This document shows, piece by piece, positions 1 to 4,647 of a DNA stretch of 6,738 nt. The position numbers were made by a program, and so were the translations under genes. The DNA comes from an uncultured Collinsella sp. (GTDB taxonomy: Bacteria; Actinomycetota; Coriobacteriia; Coriobacteriales; Coriobacteriaceae): contig USJB01000072.1 of assembly GCA_900554905.1 (NCBI GenBank), forward strand, positions 1 through 6,738, read 5' to 3'. Each line of letters opens with the position of its first letter. Positions within the stretch are counted from its first letter, which is position 1. Under the pieces are notes generated by a model. The model was not told the DNA's origin, did not search any database, and saw nothing but the letters and a program-made list of their open reading frames with translations.

Positions 1-17
1 CGGAAATGTGGGTATTT

Positions 18-73
18 TAGGATACGCCCGGCGGCGTGGTCTGTTGACGACACAGCTAACGCCACGTATCCTA
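18..73. repeat. Inverted repeat overlapping the str-operon promoter
   Basis: The arms TAGGATACG (18-26) and CGTATCCTA (65-73) are perfect 9-bp reverse complements separated by 38 bp. The right arm contains the whole -10 hexamer of the rpsL promoter and the spacer contains its -35. The repeat lies upstream of the expected transcription start, so it cannot be a leader RNA structure of this operon. It could be a protein-binding site, or the left arm could be a mirrored -10 box for a leftward promoter. The repeat is seen directly; its role is unknown. Confidence 0.5.
44..72 (+). promoter_or_regulatory. sigma70-type promoter of the rpsL-rpsG-fusA-rpsJ operon
   Basis: A -35 box TTGACG (44-49, 5 of 6 consensus matches) is followed by a 17-bp spacer and a -10 box TATCCT (67-72, 4 of 6). 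Transcription would start near 77-80, giving a leader of about 88 nt before rpsL. It is the only well-spaced hexamer pair I found upstream of rpsL, and its position suits a highly expressed ribosomal operon. Confidence 0.75.
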
Positions 74-91
74 TCGAACTGCGTGTTTCGT

Positions 92-109
92 AGGGGGATG
101 CTGACCCCT
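92..109 (+). other. Small hairpin in the rpsL 5' leader
   Basis: AGGGG (92-96) can pair with CCCCT (105-109) around an 8-nt loop in the predicted leader RNA. No T-run follows, so it is not an intrinsic terminator. It may only be a stable leader fold; no known ribosomal-protein leader motif is recognised. Confidence 0.3.
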
Positions 110-153
110 CGATTCAAGCCGTTGCACTTTACAGAAAGCTGGAATCATTCGAG

Positions 154-159
154 AAGGAG
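154..159 (+). promoter_or_regulatory. rpsL ribosome binding site (supports the TTG start)
   Basis: AAGGAG lies 6 nt before the TTG at 166. The family N-terminus PTINQLVR begins directly after that TTG and no ATG or GTG start fits as well, so the site fixes TTG as the rpsL start. Confidence 0.85.
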
Positions 160-165
160 TACGCT

Positions 166-543
166 TTGCCTACTATTAACCAGCTGGTTCGCCAGGGCCG
201 TCGTTCCGTGCCCAAGAAGTCCAAGAACGCTGCTCTGCAGCACAACTCCCAGAAGCGCGGCGTGTGCACCCGTGTCTTCACCACGAGCCCCAAGAAGCCG
301 AACTCGGCTCTTCGTAAGGTTGCCCGTGTTCGCCTCGTCAACGGCATCGAAGTTACTGCTTACATCCCGGGTGAGGGCCACAACCTGCAGGAGCACTCCA
401 TCGTGCTCGTCCGCGGCGGTCGTGTCCGTGACCTCCCTGGTGTCCGTTATCACGTCATCCGTGGCGCCTACGACGCTGCTCCGGTCCAGAACCGTATGCA
501 GGCCCGTTCCAAGTACGGTGCTAAGCGCCCCAAGGCTAAATAA
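166..543 (+). CDS. rpsL: 30S ribosomal protein S12
   Basis: This is the decoding-centre protein of the small ribosomal subunit, involved in tRNA selection and streptomycin response. The 125-residue product matches the short form of the family end to end: N-terminal PTINQLVR, then QKRGVCTRV (residues 29-37), SPKKPNSALRK (41-51), the GEGHNLQEHS block (69-78), and a C-terminal ARSKYGAKRPK. It starts with TTG at 166, backed by AAGGAG at 154-159. Lys43 (counting Met as 1) is the usual residue at the main streptomycin-resistance site. Position 88, normally Lys in the GGRVKDLPG loop, is Arg here (codon CGT, 427-429), and K88R is a classical streptomycin-resistance substitution. Asp89, the residue methylthiolated by RimO in some bacteria, is kept. 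It is first in the operon, 73 bp before rpsG, and its codon use is strongly biased, as expected for a highly expressed gene. Confidence 0.98.
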   Translation: MPTINQLVRQGRRSVPKKSKNAALQHNSQKRGVCTRVFTTSPKKPNSALRKVARVRLVNGIEVTAYIPGEGHNLQEHSIVLVRGGRVRDLPGVRYHVIRGAYDAAPVQNRMQARSKYGAKRPKAK

Positions 544-568
544 GCCAGATAACGTTTTGATACTTTCG

Positions 569-594
569 CCGTGTGCCGCCTAAGCGCCGCACGG
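569..594 (+). other. Hairpin in the rpsL-rpsG intercistronic region
   Basis: CCGTGTG (569-575) pairs with CGCACGG (588-594), including one G-U pair. After one mismatch a 3-bp inner helix (CGC with GCG) closes a 4-nt loop CTAA. No T-run follows, so it is not a terminator; it ends 9 nt before the rpsG Shine-Dalgarno. In E. coli the S7 repressor site of the str operon lies in the same intercistronic gap, but this similarity is of position only and binding is an inference. Confidence 0.5.
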
Positions 595-616
595 TAGACA
601 CTTAAGGAGATTTCAC

Positions 617-1090
617 ATGCCGCGTCGTGCAGCAGCTAATCGTCGTGAGGTTCAGCCTGACGCCGTTTACAACAACCGCCTGGTGACTCAGCTCATCAAC
701 AAGGTCCTTCTTGACGGCAAGAAGGCCACCGCTGAGCGCATCGTTTACACCGCTTTCGAGATCGTTGCCGAGAAGTCCGAGGGTGGCGACGCTCTCGCTA
801 CCTTCAAGAAGGCTATGGACAACGTCAAGCCCACGCTCGAGGTTAAGCCCAAGCGTGTCGGTGGCGCTACCTATCAGGTCCCGATGGAGGTCAACTCCCG
901 TCGTTCCACCGCTCTGGGTATCCGCTGGATCGTCAACTTCTCCCGCGCTCGCAAGGAGAAGACCATGGCCGAGCGTCTCGCCAACGAGATCCTCGACGCT
1001 TCCAACGGCCTGGGCGCTTCCGTCAAGAAGCGTGAGGACGTCTTCAAGATGGCCGAGGCCAACCGCGCGTTCTCTCACTATCGTTGGTAA
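617..1090 (+). CDS. rpsG: 30S ribosomal protein S7
   Basis: S7 is the primary binding protein that nucleates assembly of the 30S head and contacts E-site tRNA and mRNA. The 157-residue product has the normal family length and covers the whole family: N-terminal MPRRAAANRREVQPD, the LINKVLLDGKKATAE helix region (about residues 26-40), VGGATYQVPMEV (81-92), the RRSTALGIRW segment (95-104), and a C-terminal KMAEANRAFSHYRW. The ATG at 617 has AAGGAG at 604-609, 7 nt upstream. The stop lies 19 bp before fusA, so the two are clearly co-transcribed. In E. coli S7 represses its own operon through the gap upstream of rpsG; here that gap holds a hairpin (569-594), but autoregulation is not shown. Nothing odd was seen in the protein. 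Confidence 0.98.
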   Translation: MPRRAAANRREVQPDAVYNNRLVTQLINKVLLDGKKATAERIVYTAFEIVAEKSEGGDALATFKKAMDNVKPTLEVKPKRVGGATYQVPMEVNSRRSTALGIRWIVNFSRARKEKTMAERLANEILDASNGLGASVKKREDVFKMAEANRAFSHYRW

Positions 1091-1109
1091 GTTAAGGTAA
1101 GGAACTAAC

Positions 1110-3209
1110 ATGGCTAAGCCTAAGTACAAGCTTTCCGATACCCGTAACATCGGCATCATGGCTCACATCGATGCCGGTAAGACCACCACGACCGAGCGTA
1201 TTCTTTACTACACCGGTAAGACCCACAAGATCGGTGAGGTCCATGAGGGCGCTGCCACCATGGACTGGATGGTTCAGGAGCAGGAGCGCGGCGTAACCAT
1301 TACCTCCGCTGCTACCACCTGCTTCTGGAACAAGGACGGTAAGGACTACCGCATCCAGATCATCGACACCCCGGGCCACGTTGACTTCACCGCCGAGGTC
1401 GAGCGCTGCCTGCGCGTCCTCGATGGCGCTGTCGCCGTCTTCGACGCCGTTGCCGGCGTTCAGCCCCAGTCTGAGACCGTTTGGCGTCAGGCTTCTACCT
1501 TCAACGTCCCCCGCATCGCCTTCATCAACAAGTATGACCGCGTGGGCGCTGACTTCTTCAACGCTATCGAGACCATGAAGGATCGTCTCGACGCCAACGC
1601 TGTGGCCGCTCAGGTCCCGATGGGCGCCGAGGACAACTTCTGGGGCGTCATCGACCTGGTCACCATGACTGCATGGGACTTCAAGGCCGACGAGAAGGGT
1701 ATGACCTACCCCGAGCCGATGGACGAGATCCCGGCTGAGTTCGCCGACATCGCTGCCACCAAGCGCGAGGAGCTCCTCGACGCTGCTGCCAGCTTTGACG
1801 ATGAGCTCATGGAGAAGATCCTCATGGAGGAGGACTTCACCGTCGAGGAGCTCAAGGCTGCTCTGCGCAAGGGCGTTCTGGCCAACGAGCTCAACCTCGT
1901 CTTCGTGGGCTCCGCCTACAAGAACAAGGGCGTTCAGGAGCTGCTCGACGCTGTCGTCGACTACCTGCCCAGCCCGCTTGACGTTGAGGCCGTCACCGGT
2001 ACCGATCCGGACACCGGCGAGGAGATCCAGCGTCATCCTTCCTTCGACGAGCCCTTCTCCGGCCTGGTCTTCAAGATCATGACCGACCCGTTCGTCGGTA
2101 AGCTCACCTACGTCCGCGTTTACTCCGGCCGCGCCGAGTCCGGCTCCTACGTTGTCAACGCTTCCAACGGTCAGCGCGAGCGCCTCGGCCGCATCCTCGA
2201 GATGAACGCCGCCGAGCGTATCGACCGTGACGACGCTGCCGCCGGTGACATCGTCGCTTGCGTCGGCTTTAAGAACTCCACCACCGGTGACACCCTGTGC
2301 GCCGAGGGTAAGGAGATCGTCCTCGAGAAGATCGAGTTCGCTAAGCCCGTTATCGACGTTGCCATCGAGCCCAAGACCAAGGCTGAGCAGGACAAGATGT
2401 CCCTGGCTCTGACCAAGCTCGCCGAGGAGGACCCGACCTTCCAGGTGTCCACCAACCACGAGACCGGCCAGACCATCATCGCCGGCATGGGCGAGCTGCA
2501 CCTGGAGATCATCGTGGACCGTCTGCTCCGCGAGTTCAAGGTTGACGCTAACGTTGGTAAGCCCCAGGTTGCCTACCGCGAGACCGCTGGTCACGACGTC
2601 GAGAAGGCTGAGGGCAAGTTCGTCCGTCAGTCCGGTGGTCGCGGTCAGTACGGCCACGCCGTCATCAAGCTCGAGAAGATGGAGGAGGGCTTCGGCTACG
2701 AGTTCGTCAACGCTATCGTCGGCGGTGTCGTGCCCAAGGAGTACATCCCGTCCATCGACAAGGGCATCCAGGAGGCCCTGAACACCGGTGTTATCGCCGG
2801 CTTCCCGGTCCTCGACGTTAAGGTCACCCTGTTCGACGGTTCTTACCACGAGGTCGACTCCTCCGAGGCCGCCTTCAAGATCGCCGGTTCCATGGCTATC
2901 AAGGACGCCCTCAAGAAGTCCGATCCGCAGCTGCTCGAGCCGATCATGGCTGTCGAGGTCGAGACCCCCGAGCAGTACATGGGCGACGTTATGGGCAACC
3001 TCTCCGGTCGCCGCGGCAAGATCGAGGGCATGGAGGATCGCAAGAACAGCAAGCTCATCCGTGCCAAGGTGCCGCTGGGCGAGATGTTCGGTTACGCTAC
3101 CGACCTTCGCTCCCAGACCCAGGGCCGTGCATCCTACACGATGCAGTTCGACTCTTATGAGCCCGCGCCCAAGTCCATCGTGGACGAGGTCATGAGCAAG
3201 AACGCCTAA
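1110..3209 (+). CDS. fusA: Translation elongation factor G
   Basis: EF-G is the cytosolic GTPase that moves tRNA and mRNA through the ribosome after peptide-bond formation, and splits ribosomes with ribosome recycling factor. The 699-residue product is full length. The GTPase motifs are all visible: P-loop AHIDAGKTT (18-26), the switch region around QERGVTIT (57-64), DTPGH (86-90), NKYD (140-143) and GSAYKNKG (267-274). MGELHLEI lies in domain III, QSGGRGQYGH in domain IV, and MGDVMGNLSGRRG in domain V. The fourth GTPase motif reads NKYDR where NKMDR is usual; the Asn, Lys and Asp that read the guanine base are kept, so normal function is expected. The ATG at 1110 follows AAGGA (1099-1103). 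Codon use is extremely biased to C/G-ending codons, which leaves long stop-free frames on the opposite strand. No tuf gene follows, unlike the common str order. Confidence 0.98.
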   Translation: MAKPKYKLSDTRNIGIMAHIDAGKTTTTERILYYTGKTHKIGEVHEGAATMDWMVQEQERGVTITSAATTCFWNKDGKDYRIQIIDTPGHVDFTAEVERCLRVLDGAVAVFDAVAGVQPQSETVWRQASTFNVPRIAFINKYDRVGADFFNAIETMKDRLDANAVAAQVPMGAEDNFWGVIDLVTMTAWDFKADEKGMTYPEPMDEIPAEFADIAATKREELLDAAASFDDELMEKILMEEDFTVEELKAALRKGVLANELNLVFVGSAYKNKGVQELLDAVVDYLPSPLDVEAVTGTDPDTGEEIQRHPSFDEPFSGLVFKIMTDPFVGKLTYVRVYSGRAESGSYVVNASNGQRERLGRILEMNAAERIDRDDAAAGDIVACVGFKNSTTGDTLCAEGKEIVLEKIEFAKPVIDVAIEPKTKAEQDKMSLALTKLAEEDPTFQVSTNHETGQTIIAGMGELHLEIIVDRLLREFKVDANVGKPQVAYRETAGHDVEKAEGKFVRQSGGRGQYGHAVIKLEKMEEGFGYEFVNAIVGGVVPKEYIPSIDKGIQEALNTGVIAGFPVLDVKVTLFDGSYHEVDSSEAAFKIAGSMAIKDALKKSDPQLLEPIMAVEVETPEQYMGDVMGNLSGRRGKIEGMEDRKNSKLIRAKVPLGEMFGYATDLRSQTQGRASYTMQFDSYEPAPKSIVDEVMSKNA

Positions 3210-3234
3210 GTTCGAGCTCTCTGTTACGTAATCC

Positions 3235-3253
3235 TGCGAGAACATCTCTCGCA
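3235..3253 (+). other. Perfect hairpin between fusA and rpsJ
   Basis: TGCGAGA (3235-3241) and TCTCGCA (3247-3253) form a perfect 7-bp stem with a 5-nt loop ACATC. The following bases CTCTTTGG lack a proper T-run, so termination is doubtful. It ends 6 nt before the rpsJ Shine-Dalgarno and could be a processing site, an mRNA stabiliser or a modulator of S10 translation. Only the structure is seen. Confidence 0.45.
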
Positions 3254-3259
3254 CTCTTT

Positions 3260-3264
3260 GGAGG
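3260..3264 (+). promoter_or_regulatory. rpsJ ribosome binding site (supports the TTG start)
   Basis: GGAGG lies 6 nt upstream of the TTG at 3271. The S10 N-terminus ATQKIRIRLKGYDH begins right after that TTG, so this site fixes the start. Confidence 0.85.
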
Positions 3265-3270
3265 TTTAAG

Positions 3271-3579
3271 TTGGCTACCCAGAAGATCCGCATTCGCCTC
3301 AAGGGCTATGATCACGAGGTCGTCGATCAGTCCGCGAAGCTCATCGTCGAGACCGCTCAGAAGACCGGCGCTCGCGTTTCCGGTCCTGTCCCCCTGCCCA
3401 CCGAGCGTAACCTGTACACGGTTATCCGCTCGCCGCACGTGAACAAGGACTCCCGTGAGCAGTTCGAGATGCGCACCCACAAGCGCCTCATCGACATCCT
3501 CGACCCCACCTCGGGCACCGTTGATTCGCTCATGCGTCTCGACCTCCCCGCTGGCGTCGACATCGACATCAAGCTCTAA
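3271..3579 (+). CDS. rpsJ: 30S ribosomal protein S10 (NusE)
   Basis: S10 is a head protein of the small subunit; as NusE it also binds NusB in antitermination complexes and links NusG to the ribosome. The 102-residue product has the normal length and family motifs: KIRIRLKGYDH (5-15), GPVPLPTER (38-46), RSPHVNKDSREQFEMRTHKR (53-72) and a C-terminal LPAGVDIDIKL. It starts with TTG, backed by GGAGG at 3260-3264. It lies 61 bp after fusA on the same strand with no clear terminator or promoter between, so it is most likely the last gene of the str operon. A strong terminator begins 22 bp after its stop and the next gene (birA) faces it. It is therefore cut off from rplC and the rest of the S10 cluster, which normally follows rpsJ directly. 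Confidence 0.98.
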   Translation: MATQKIRIRLKGYDHEVVDQSAKLIVETAQKTGARVSGPVPLPTERNLYTVIRSPHVNKDSREQFEMRTHKRLIDILDPTSGTVDSLMRLDLPAGVDIDIKL

Positions 3580-3590
3580 GCGATATCGCT
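3579..3590. repeat. 12-bp perfect palindrome at the rpsJ stop
   Basis: AGCGATATCGCT is perfectly self-complementary and overlaps the last base of the rpsJ TAA. It has no loop, so any RNA hairpin would have to open its centre. It may be chance; no function is assigned. Confidence 0.3.
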
Positions 3591-3600
3591 CATAGCTTAC

Positions 3601-3640
3601 AGAGCCCCGCTGCCATTACGGTAGTGGGGCTCTTTTGTTT
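3601..3640 (+). terminator. Intrinsic terminator of the str operon
   Basis: AGAGCCCC (3601-3608) pairs with GGGGCTCT (3626-3633), and the helix continues inward by six more pairs, two of them G-U, to a 5-nt loop ATTAC (3615-3619). That makes a 14-bp stem, followed by a T-rich tract TTTGTTTT (3634-3641 region). On the opposite strand no T-run follows the stem, so it should work for rpsJ but not efficiently for birA arriving from the other side. Confidence 0.92.
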
Positions 3641-3694
3641 TGAATAATGGTTTGGACTGCCGGGCATTGCTGCCGAGTAGGTGGCTGCAGCGCC

Positions 3695-4471
3695 CTATTC
3701 GCTCAAAGGACGCAGCGATGCCTCCTCAAAATGGAAGGATCGCAAGCCGCCTTCCGTTTCGATACACGCGCGACCAAAGGCATCGACGGTTTTAAAGACG
3801 CCTCGCGCCATCTCGTCTCCAGCGGGGGAGCGAGCGATAACGTGCTCCCCGATCCAATTGAGGTGAGCGATATATTCGTCGTGGACGGGCGCGAGCGGAC
3901 CGGCGTCTTCTTCCTTGGCGTTGAGGCGCTCTGCCCAGGTATCTACAGCGTCTATAACTGCGTGATAGACCTCATCGAGGAGCATGTCGACGGCGGGAAC
4001 GCTCTCGTTGAGGTCCGAGAGGCCAATTGCCGCCAGGCCGCCATCGGGCACCTCTTGGGGCGTGTAGTTTACGTTGACACCAATGCCGCAGACGGCGAAA
4101 GGTTTGCCTTCGTTATCGCGTGCGGCCTCGACCAGAATGCCGCCGAGTTTGCGTCCTCGCGCGACCAGGTCGTTGGGCCATTTGAGGCCAATCTCGTTTG
4201 CAAGACCCTGCTTTTCGAGCGCCTCGAGCACCGCTAGGCCGCTGACGGCGGCAAGACCAGAGTACTTTGCAGGATTAACGCATGGACGCAGGACAATCGA
4301 AAGCAATAGGTTGCCGGCGGTTGAATCCCACTTGTGGCCGCGCCGGCCGCGTCCTGCCGTTTGCGCGCGGGCGGCAAGTCCTGTGCCGTGCGGCGCTCCT
4401 TGTTTTCCTGCTTCGAGCAGGTCATCGTTGGTCGATCCGGTTACGTCGACAATCGTTAATTGGGCATCCAT
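3695..4471 (-). CDS. birA: Biotin-[acetyl-CoA carboxylase] ligase, catalytic form without HTH
   Basis: This enzyme uses ATP to make biotinyl-5'-AMP and transfers biotin to a lysine of the biotin carboxyl carrier protein, which acetyl-CoA carboxylase needs to make malonyl-CoA. The 258-residue product shows the ligase motifs in order: GSTN (12-15), the nucleotide/biotin loop GRGRRGHKW (40-48), KWPND (97-101), KLGGILVE (108-115) and GIGVNVN (129-135), with a C-terminal domain after about residue 200. No N-terminal winged-helix domain precedes the catalytic core, so it should not act as a DNA-binding repressor as E. coli BirA does. The start at 4471 is chosen because AAGGAGG lies 11 nt upstream and the catalytic domain begins a few residues later; a longer frame reaching 4552 has no matching ribosome site and no family similarity. 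It is divergent from fabH and convergent with rpsJ. The GRGRRGHKW loop has His where GRGRRGRKW is common. Confidence 0.93.
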   Translation of the reverse strand: MDAQLTIVDVTGSTNDDLLEAGKQGAPHGTGLAARAQTAGRGRRGHKWDSTAGNLLLSIVLRPCVNPAKYSGLAAVSGLAVLEALEKQGLANEIGLKWPNDLVARGRKLGGILVEAARDNEGKPFAVCGIGVNVNYTPQEVPDGGLAAIGLSDLNESVPAVDMLLDEVYHAVIDAVDTWAERLNAKEEDAGPLAPVHDEYIAHLNWIGEHVIARSPAGDEMARGVFKTVDAFGRACIETEGGLRSFHFEEASLRPLSE

Positions 4472-4482
4472 AGCGGCTGCTA

Positions 4483-4489
4483 CCTCCTT
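4483..4489 (-). promoter_or_regulatory. birA ribosome binding site
   Basis: On the minus strand AAGGAGG lies 11 nt before the ATG at 4471-4469. It is a strong site and decides the start against the longer upstream frame. Confidence 0.8.
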
Positions 4490-4564
4490 AATGAATAAGT
4501 GAATAACGCAATGGTGTCGTGAGGCAGACACAATGTGAAGCCTTTGTCGCATTTGGACAATTTA

Positions 4565-4582
4565 ATGTTAACACGTCAACAA
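4565..4582. repeat. Operator-like repeat, copy 1
   Basis: ATGTTAACACGTCAACAA differs from copy 2 at a single base. It contains half-sites TGTTAAC (4566-4572) and the complement of TGTTGAC (4575-4581) around a central AC, an imperfect 16-bp palindrome with 6 of 7 bases matching between half-sites. The form is typical of a dimeric repressor site. The regulator is unknown, and birA cannot be it because it lacks a DNA-binding domain. Confidence 0.65.
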
Positions 4583-4612
4583 TGACTGAAATGCGCTATC
4601 CTCTCTTGGTCG

Positions 4613-4630
4613 ATGTAAACACGTCAACAA
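4613..4630. repeat. Operator-like repeat, copy 2
   Basis: ATGTAAACACGTCAACAA matches copy 1 at 17 of 18 bases and starts exactly 48 bp after it. Half-sites are TGTAAAC (4614-4620) and the complement of TGTTGAC (4623-4629). It ends 3 nt before the fabH Shine-Dalgarno, so a bound protein could block early elongation; if it lies inside the transcript, an RNA role is also possible. Confidence 0.65.
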
Positions 4631-4633
4631 CTC

Positions 4634-4641
4634 AAAGGAGG
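4634..4641 (+). promoter_or_regulatory. fabH ribosome binding site
   Basis: AAAGGAGG lies 6 nt before the ATG at 4648. It is close to a perfect Shine-Dalgarno and rules against in-frame starts upstream at 4519 or 4582. Confidence 0.85.
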
Positions 4642-4647
4642 TTAGTG

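Larger units (their letters stand above)
4472..4647. promoter_or_regulatory. Divergent birA-fabH intergenic regulatory region
   Basis: This 176-bp gap must hold the promoters for birA (leftward) and fabH (rightward). No hexamer pair is convincing. One fabH candidate is TGGACA (4554-4559), 18 bp, AACAAT (4578-4583), which would put repeat copy 1 over the spacer and -10. Another is the -10-like TATCCT (4597-4602), identical to the str-operon -10 box but lacking a good -35. A tandem ATGAATAA/GTGAATAA (4491-4506) lies just upstream of the birA ribosome site. The paired repeats listed separately are its clearest feature. Confidence 0.5.

Noticed and set aside
42..48. TGTTGAC at the str promoter as a third copy of the fabH operator
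   Set aside because: Only one half-site is present without a partner at the right spacing, and it is explained by the -35 hexamer TTGACG.
602..1159. A 185-codon minus-strand frame over rpsG
   Set aside because: Same cause: it mirrors the codon bias of rpsG and has no recognisable domain or plausible ribosome site.
1092..3302. A 736-codon open frame on the minus strand covering all of fusA
   Set aside because: It is a by-product of the extreme codon bias of fusA, with Leu/Val/Asp/Gly-rich low-information translation and no family motif; fusA itself is certain.
3647..4237. A 196-codon plus-strand frame opposite birA
   Set aside because: birA on the other strand has all ligase motifs; this frame has no motif and no good Shine-Dalgarno.
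4491..4506. Tandem ATGAATAA/GTGAATAA as a birA promoter or repeat element
   Set aside because: Two 8-bp units are too few to call a repeat, and no -35 lies at a suitable distance for a minus-strand -10 here.
4566..4630. BirA-type operator (TTGTWAACC-like half-sites)
   Set aside because: TGTTAAC and TGTAAAC resemble one half-site, but the mates are 2 bp away instead of about 14-16 bp and the local BirA has no DNA-binding domain.
4519..4647. N-terminal extension of FabH from upstream in-frame ATGs at 4519 or 4582
   Set aside because: The family N-terminus begins at the ATG at 4648 with a strong ribosome site 6 nt away; the extension would translate the operator repeats (VNTST twice) and has no family counterpart.
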